Below, in pieces: positions 44,902 through 48,624 of a DNA stretch of 48,624 nucleotides. A program made the translations under genes and the position numbers. How positions within the stretch are numbered: the first letter of the stretch is position 1; each line of letters begins with the position of its first letter. Origin of the DNA: Candidatus Obscuribacterales bacterium (GTDB lineage: Bacteria; Cyanobacteriota; Vampirovibrionia; Obscuribacterales; Obscuribacteraceae). The stretch covers positions 1-48,624 of the forward strand of contig JAIERK010000031.1 in the NCBI GenBank assembly GCA_019746975.1, in the 5' to 3' direction. Below the pieces are notes generated by a model. That model was not told the origin of the DNA, ran no database searches, and was given only the letters and a program-made list of their open reading frames with translations.

Positions 44902-45876
44902 TTAGGGAGCAGGCACTGCATCAAATTTGGTTGGCTGCTCCGCCGGTGGTGTCAGCGGGATTGTATTGGTTTGAAAATCTTTTCCGCAGGAATTCTGATT
45001 GGTCGCGTCCTCTGCCTTGGGTACAGTAGACGGATCCTTATTCGACTTCGATGGATCTTCGATATTCTTCTGATTTCCGTCGGTCGAACCATCGTCAATC
45101 CAACTCTTCTTTTGACTGTCGGTGGACTCACCGGTCGCTTCCTTGCTCGACTTTTCCTCTGGCGTTTTATCGCCGCCATCGGACACTGTAGTCGGCTTCG
45201 ATTGCACCTTAATGCAGGTGTTGATGATGATCTCGACTCGGCGATTGAGCTGCCGACCGGGGGGATTGTCGCTTCCGTCCGCATAGGTATTAGGAGCAAT
45301 TGGTCGATTCTTCCCGTAGCCTTTTATCTTGATGTTGTCCTTATCGAAGATCTTGTTGTCCGATAGCCAGTTTTTAACGGTCTCAGCACGTTTGAAACTG
45401 AGACGCTCGTTATAGGTGTCGGCGCCTATAGAGTCGGTATGACCTTCCACAGTGACCGGGTGTGTCGTATTTCGCTTGAGCTCTGGGACCAGGAGGTTGA
45501 GAGTAGATACCGCATGCGGTGTCAAGGTAGATTTGTCGAAATCGAATAGCGTGTCGCCGGAGACAGTGAAGCGGCGCTCGCACGGTAGACTCTCGCTTTT
45601 AATTGCTTTCCATCCCTTCGGGATCTCTATGGCGCCAGGCTTTTGCATGGTACCAGGCTTTTGTATGGTACCAGCTTTTTGAATCTCTCCAGGCTTTTGC
45701 AAGGGACCTACGTGAATGTTTTTCCAATATTCATCCTGAGACTTTTGCTTCTCTTTCTGATCGTCAAACCACTTATTGATTCTATCTACGTCGGTTTTAT
45801 CTTGCGCGTTGACCGGGAAACCGACTGCAAGAAGCATAAGGACCAGACAGTACGTCGTTATTGATAATCGAGTCAT
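44902..45876 (-). CDS. OmpA-family peptidoglycan-binding protein with linker repeats
   Basis: This 324-residue protein has a signal peptide (TTYCLVLMLLAVGFPVNAQ), a central linker with near-identical xIQKPGx repeats, and a C-terminal OmpA domain with LFDFDKSTLTPHAVSTLNLL, VEGHTDSIGADTYNERLSFKRA and NRRVEIIINTCIK, the peptidoglycan-binding signature. A charged tail of about 85 residues follows. The Asp and Arg that contact diaminopimelate in other members are in the expected HTDSIG and RLSFKRA region. Expected to anchor the envelope to peptidoglycan. Start at 45876 is chosen because it gives the signal peptide; a longer frame begins at 45900. Confidence 0.9.
   Translation of the reverse strand: MTRLSITTYCLVLMLLAVGFPVNAQDKTDVDRINKWFDDQKEKQKSQDEYWKNIHVGPLQKPGEIQKAGTIQKPGTMQKPGAIEIPKGWKAIKSESLPCERRFTVSGDTLFDFDKSTLTPHAVSTLNLLVPELKRNTTHPVTVEGHTDSIGADTYNERLSFKRAETVKNWLSDNKIFDKDNIKIKGYGKNRPIAPNTYADGSDNPPGRQLNRRVEIIINTCIKVQSKPTTVSDGGDKTPEEKSSKEATGESTDSQKKSWIDDGSTDGNQKNIEDPSKSNKDPSTVPKAEDATNQNSCGKDFQTNTIPLTPPAEQPTKFDAVPAP
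45632..45703 (-). repeat. 18-bp tandem repeat inside the OmpA-family gene
   Basis: Four 18-bp units at 45632, 45650, 45668 and 45686 differ at a few positions and encode the QKPG-type linker repeats. Being a multiple of three, copy number changes would keep the frame. Confidence 0.8.
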
Positions 45877-45931
45877 TTTAAATTCACACCGAATCACCAC
45901 AGAGCAAGTATAGCCACCTGGGCTAATTTGG

Positions 45932-46366
45932 TCACGAGTTATCCGCCGGTTTGAACACCCAAAATTTCTGTCCGAGATAGTTCAAAACGGTGCTTGTCCC
46001 GGTCGCAGCGAAGAATGCAATCTGCGTCGTGTACTGTTGAAGCGTCGAACCGAGCAGCTCAGACGAATCCAGTACCAATCGATTGACAGCCACATTTGCA
46101 CCGAGCGTGGTGAGGTACAGGCAAATGAACTTTACTACCTCTGAGTTTGATCGCTTTGGCTTTTTGAAGGTCCAGAATTTATTGAGTATGTACGCGACGA
46201 TCGTCCCCGCGATGAATGAAATCGCTTTTGCGACCGATGGGGGGAGTACAGCGAAGAGCAGCCAATATACAGTGGTATCGCAGGCAACGGCTGAGCCGCC
46301 TGCCACCAGAAATCGCTTGAGCTCACCTGGGTTCGCTTTTGGCGTCGGTTGGGGCGCTTCGTCCAT
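45932..46366 (-). CDS. GtrA family membrane protein
   Basis: This 144-residue protein has four predicted transmembrane helices (about 18-38, 45-65, 80-100 and 118-138) and the pattern FLVAGGSAVACDTTVYWLLF and FIAGTIVAYILNKFWTFKKP of GtrA proteins, which help move sugar-lipid carriers or oligosaccharides across the inner membrane. The start has no strong Shine-Dalgarno. Its upstream side is gene-poor debris. Confidence 0.88.
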   Translation of the reverse strand: MDEAPQPTPKANPGELKRFLVAGGSAVACDTTVYWLLFAVLPPSVAKAISFIAGTIVAYILNKFWTFKKPKRSNSEVVKFICLYLTTLGANVAVNRLVLDSSELLGSTLQQYTTQIAFFAATGTSTVLNYLGQKFWVFKPADNS

Positions 46367-46692
46367 AAGGTTAGTATGTGTAACTCTTGGTAGTTTGCTG
46401 AGATCGTATCACTCTCGCGAATCACTTGCAGGATTTTCAGCTACTTGGTGGGCGGTCAGTTTGGCGATATGGACTTAGTTATTCGGTTGAGAGTCATGTT
46501 TTCATCGATCCCATTCTGCAGAATCTCTGGACGGGAGCGAAAGGAGAGACCCGCTCCTTCGGCAGTATTGCGATCTACATGGAAGTTTTCAGCGTCATCC
46601 GCCTACGCGAGGCGATTGCGTAAATACGCAAAAGTAGCTACACCTAAGGATTTTGAACAGCTTTTTGCAAAATCGTAATAGGTCGTCGATAG
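46367..46692. other. Intergenic stretch with no supported gene
   Basis: About 325 bases upstream of GtrA. A TTGCGTA-AA-TACGCAA palindrome lies at 46616-46631; no supported gene. Confidence 0.35.
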
Positions 46693-46869
46693 AGTCATAC
46701 GCACACCCCGGTTCGACGAACAAACGCATTGTCCGCGCTGTCCGGCGGCGGCAGATCGTTACTGTCGAATATTGTCCTGTGTCGTGATGTTTGTCGGGCT
46801 ATTTTTGCTATTCGCGGCGGCAAAGTAGAAGATGGTCTGACTTCGCTTGAAGCCGTCGTAGAGAAATGA
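46693..46869 (+). pseudogene. Possible gene remnant, C-terminal part
   Basis: An open frame without ATG reads, near its end, NIVLCRDVCRAIFAIRGG and KVEDGLTSLEAVVEK, which looks coding but is not recognised. Its stop overlaps the next ORF's start by ATGA, the usual mark of translationally coupled genes. A stop precedes it, so the 5' part is lost, or it is chance. Confidence 0.25.
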
Positions 46870-47087
46870 GTTTGAAAGATGAGGGCAAATATGTCGATGG
46901 ACCTGCCCCGCAGGTGGATTTTTCGTGTAAACACCAACCAGTTGAGGTCATCACAGACTTTCGCCGGATGCCAAACAAAAGGCGCGACTCTCCGCGGTAT
47001 CAGAGAGAGTTACAGAGTTTAGACGAAGCGGTATCAGCGAAGCGCTCAAACTGCTCGGGAAGTAGAGCTCTGTTGAATTCTGCTTAA
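46866..47087 (+). CDS. Doubtful 73-residue ORF
   Basis: Starts at the ATGA overlap with the preceding open frame. Product is basic (FRRMPNKRRDSPRYQRELQS) with no recognised family. Listed because of the coupling mark only. Confidence 0.25.
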   Translation: MSLKDEGKYVDGPAPQVDFSCKHQPVEVITDFRRMPNKRRDSPRYQRELQSLDEAVSAKRSNCSGSRALLNSA

Positions 47088-47100
47088 TAGGCCGAGAGGG

Positions 47101-47295
47101 TTGGACGGTACAGTGGCGGAACAAGCCTATCGATACCAGGAGGCTGGAATCTATCAGCCGATGCCTGACCAGGGCAAGCCGGTCTTCCTTATCGAGTATA
47201 AAAAGCCTTCCACTAAAAACATCCAGGATGGCTTTAACATGATTCAGGCGAAAAAGGCTTTGAAAGGCAAGACCAAGATGTTGACGCCCTCCTGA
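47101..47295 (+). pseudogene. C-terminal stub resembling GH114 (polygalactosaminidase-like)
   Basis: Residues AEQAYRYQEAGIYQPMPDQG then KPVFLIEYKK resemble the end of GH114 endo-alpha-1,4-polygalactosaminidases (usual pattern Y...CGAY.PF...GKPVF.AEY). The barrel and catalytic parts are missing, there is only a TTG at the left edge, and no other piece lies near, so it looks like a remnant. This call is by eye. Confidence 0.45.
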
Positions 47296-47440
47296 TTCTT
47301 TGGCGAATGTTGTGTTTGTCTGAATGTCAAAGTGCCATAGGCGCGCGGTTTTGACGAATTAACAAAGAGTAATTGATTGGTCTCCTATTTATTCTCAACT
47401 CGCCGTTTTTCATTTAGAGGGTATGTTCAGGAGCGCTAAA

Positions 47441-47740
47441 ATGAGCGACGCACGATTAAGAAGAGCCGCAACTATTGAGATAAACAGAGGCATGGTGTTG
47501 CGCGAGCCATCCCCGGCCAACGCAGAGCGGGCCCAATCCGGTAAACTAGTCGCCTTGATCAGACCTGAAATTCCGGGCGCCATTGCGCTCGAAGACAACA
47601 TTAGCTCTTCCTCCAATGCTGTGAAGAACTTCCGTATAGTCGATGGCGTCGGGCCGCTGTATGAATTCCGTGGAATTGCGACTTGTCGTGGTGACTTCGT
47701 TGAGATTGCACCGGTCAGCTCAGTCAGCCGATTGCGCTAA
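47441..47740 (+). CDS. Small protein of unknown function
   Basis: This 99-residue protein has AGGAG seven bases before its ATG at 47441, which is preferred over an ATG six codons earlier. It begins MSDARLRRAATIEINRGMVL and has a probable beta-rich second half (VKNFRIVDGVGPLYEFRGIA). No family is recognised. It is soluble, with no signal peptide. Confidence 0.6.
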   Translation: MSDARLRRAATIEINRGMVLREPSPANAERAQSGKLVALIRPEIPGAIALEDNISSSSNAVKNFRIVDGVGPLYEFRGIATCRGDFVEIAPVSSVSRLR

Positions 47741-48080
47741 TGCGTTGTTGACATTGTCTCCGCCCGCAAGGACGAGGAATTCCCGGACTCTAGCGGCATT
47801 CGACCTTTTTGTGCTAGACGGATTTCGCCCCAGGTTGCGGTTTTAAAGCTGCGGGTCGCATTACGGAAGACCTGAACGTCTTCTGGGAGCCTCGCGATGT
47901 TCGACCTGGGTTCGTGCTGCTTGTACCTTGTCGGAGGGCTGAAAAACAGCGTCTTGGCTTCAACCATCCAAGACCCGAGGCGGTCGTCACGGTCGGTGAG
48001 GGCTGTGGAAATGACTCGCCGTGCGATAAAGGGCGCTAACCTGGGTACAGCTTATATAGACAGTCTTTTGTGTCACCAAA
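47741..48080. other. Intergenic stretch with no supported gene
   Basis: About 340 bases before the kinase gene; short frames on both strands have no family or start context. Confidence 0.35.
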
Positions 48081-48624
48081 ATGATGGTTGAGGATACCAA
48101 TTCTGCGCAGGCTATGGACTCGGCCGAATTTTCGGTCGGTTCGGTGGTTTTCGAGAAGTTCGAGATTCTTGCCTTAATCTCCTCTGGTGGAAAGGGCCGG
48201 GTTTACCGGGCAAGAAACCTCCATTTAAACTTGGACGTCGCTCTTAAAGTGTTGCTTACGGAGGCTCATTCACAGGTCGACGTCATGCGCTTTCAGAGCG
48301 AGGCAAGGCTGGCCAGCAAATTGAATCACCCGAACATAGCCACAATTTTTGATTTTGGCCTGTTCGGCGGCCGTCCGTACCTCTCGATGGAGTTGGTCGA
48401 CGGAGAGTCTCTGGCAAAGAGGTTGGAACGAGTCCAGCGACTTCGATTGGACGAATTTCTAACCATATTCATTCAGGTCGTGGATGCCCTTGTCTTTGCT
48501 CATGAGCAGGGTGTGATTCATCGTGACGTGACACCGGCAAACATCGTTATAGCAAAAGGGCATGATGGCGAGTTGATTGCTAAGGTTTTGGATTTTGGCA
48601 TAGCGAAAAAGCTCGATGATCCGA
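48081..48624 (+). CDS. Eukaryote-like Ser/Thr protein kinase (partial, runs off the end)
   Basis: The frame is open from ATG at 48081 (a second ATG follows directly) to the edge, about 181 residues. It shows the nucleotide-binding loop LISSGGKGRVYRA, the lysine in VALKVL, the helix C glutamate in QSEARLASKLNHPNI, the catalytic loop HRDVTPANI and the DFGIAKK motif. All are in order for a PknB/Hanks-type kinase. The lysine usual in HRDLKPxN is replaced by Thr; some bacterial kinases have HRDVS/T variants, so activity is possible. The C-terminal part, including any sensor domain, lies outside this window. Confidence 0.9.
   Translation, partial: MMVEDTNSAQAMDSAEFSVGSVVFEKFEILALISSGGKGRVYRARNLHLNLDVALKVLLTEAHSQVDVMRFQSEARLASKLNHPNIATIFDFGLFGGRPYLSMELVDGESLAKRLERVQRLRLDEFLTIFIQVVDALVFAHEQGVIHRDVTPANIVIAKGHDGELIAKVLDFGIAKKLDDP

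Noticed and set aside
46616..46631. TTGCGTA-AA-TACGCAA palindrome as an operator
   Set aside because: Single copy with no gene or promoter suitably placed; noted only.

Overview
The window reads as chromosomal DNA of a free-living Gram-negative-type bacterium of middling G+C. Signs of an outer membrane are an OmpA-family protein, a DUF2490 protein, a TonB C-terminal-like protein and several lipoprotein or Sec signals. Other traits are many TPR and leucine-rich-repeat proteins, several large sensor kinases with a shared N-terminal layout, a eukaryote-like Ser/Thr kinase, DUF3142/DUF899/DUF2939 proteins, and much decayed coding DNA. This mix resembles deep-branching, large-genome lineages such as Candidatus Obscuribacterales (Vampirovibrionia/Melainabacteria). 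That placement is an inference from memory of such genomes; no rRNA or marker gene here proves it. No tRNA, rRNA, CRISPR array or intact insertion sequence was seen.

Layout. 1-4.3 kb (minus): a large exported helical-repeat protein coupled to a DUF3142 protein, a DUF2939 protein and a short ORF. 4.9-7.6 kb (plus): a lipoprotein alpha/beta hydrolase and a TPR protein whose last 14 codons recur 55 bp downstream beside a truncated tyrosine recombinase (7.6-8.5 kb). 9.1-11.6 kb: HrpB helicase. 11.8-18.6 kb (minus): an ECHDC3-like crotonase, a DUF899 protein, a beta-lactamase-fold serine hydrolase, an unknown exported or membrane protein and an LRR protein. 18.7-25.7 kb (plus): an SDR plus acyl-CoA ligase pair, a TPR-like protein, an exported unknown, a coupled ABM-like and SnoaL-like pair, and a second beta-lactamase-fold protein that abuts a truncated methyltransferase. 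26-36.3 kb: signalling. Two tandem coupled sensor kinases, a decayed Ntn hydrolase, a TauE/SafE permease, a DUF2490 protein, then a third kinase coupled to an exported TPR-like protein and divergent from an OmpR-type regulator. 36.8-39.9 kb: a TonB-like protein, two unknown proteins and an exported TPR protein. 40-42 kb: debris (a broken small membrane protein, a serine-recombinase-like protein lacking the serine, a kinase stub). 42-44.6 kb (minus): the most distinctive locus. 44.9-48.6 kb: an OmpA-family protein, a GtrA-family protein, debris including a GH114-like stub, a small unknown gene, and the start of a Ser/Thr kinase gene that runs off the end.

The 42-44.6 kb locus has a NemR-like TetR repressor, two very small genes, an LRV-repeat protein and an FabG-like SDR. 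The repressor gene and both small genes are each preceded by a sigma70-like promoter whose 17-bp spacer carries the same operator-like inverted repeat. From the DNA alone this looks like a three-promoter autoregulated switch, possibly electrophile- or redox-responsive by family analogy, whose main outputs are two undescribed peptides.

Many genes are single units in alternating orientation. Likely operons are 2693-3496, 19.6 kb, 23.7 kb, 27.9 kb, 34.0 kb and 42.8-44.6 kb. Decay is concentrated at 7.5, 25.7, 30.2, 36.4, 40-41.7 and 46.7-47.3 kb.
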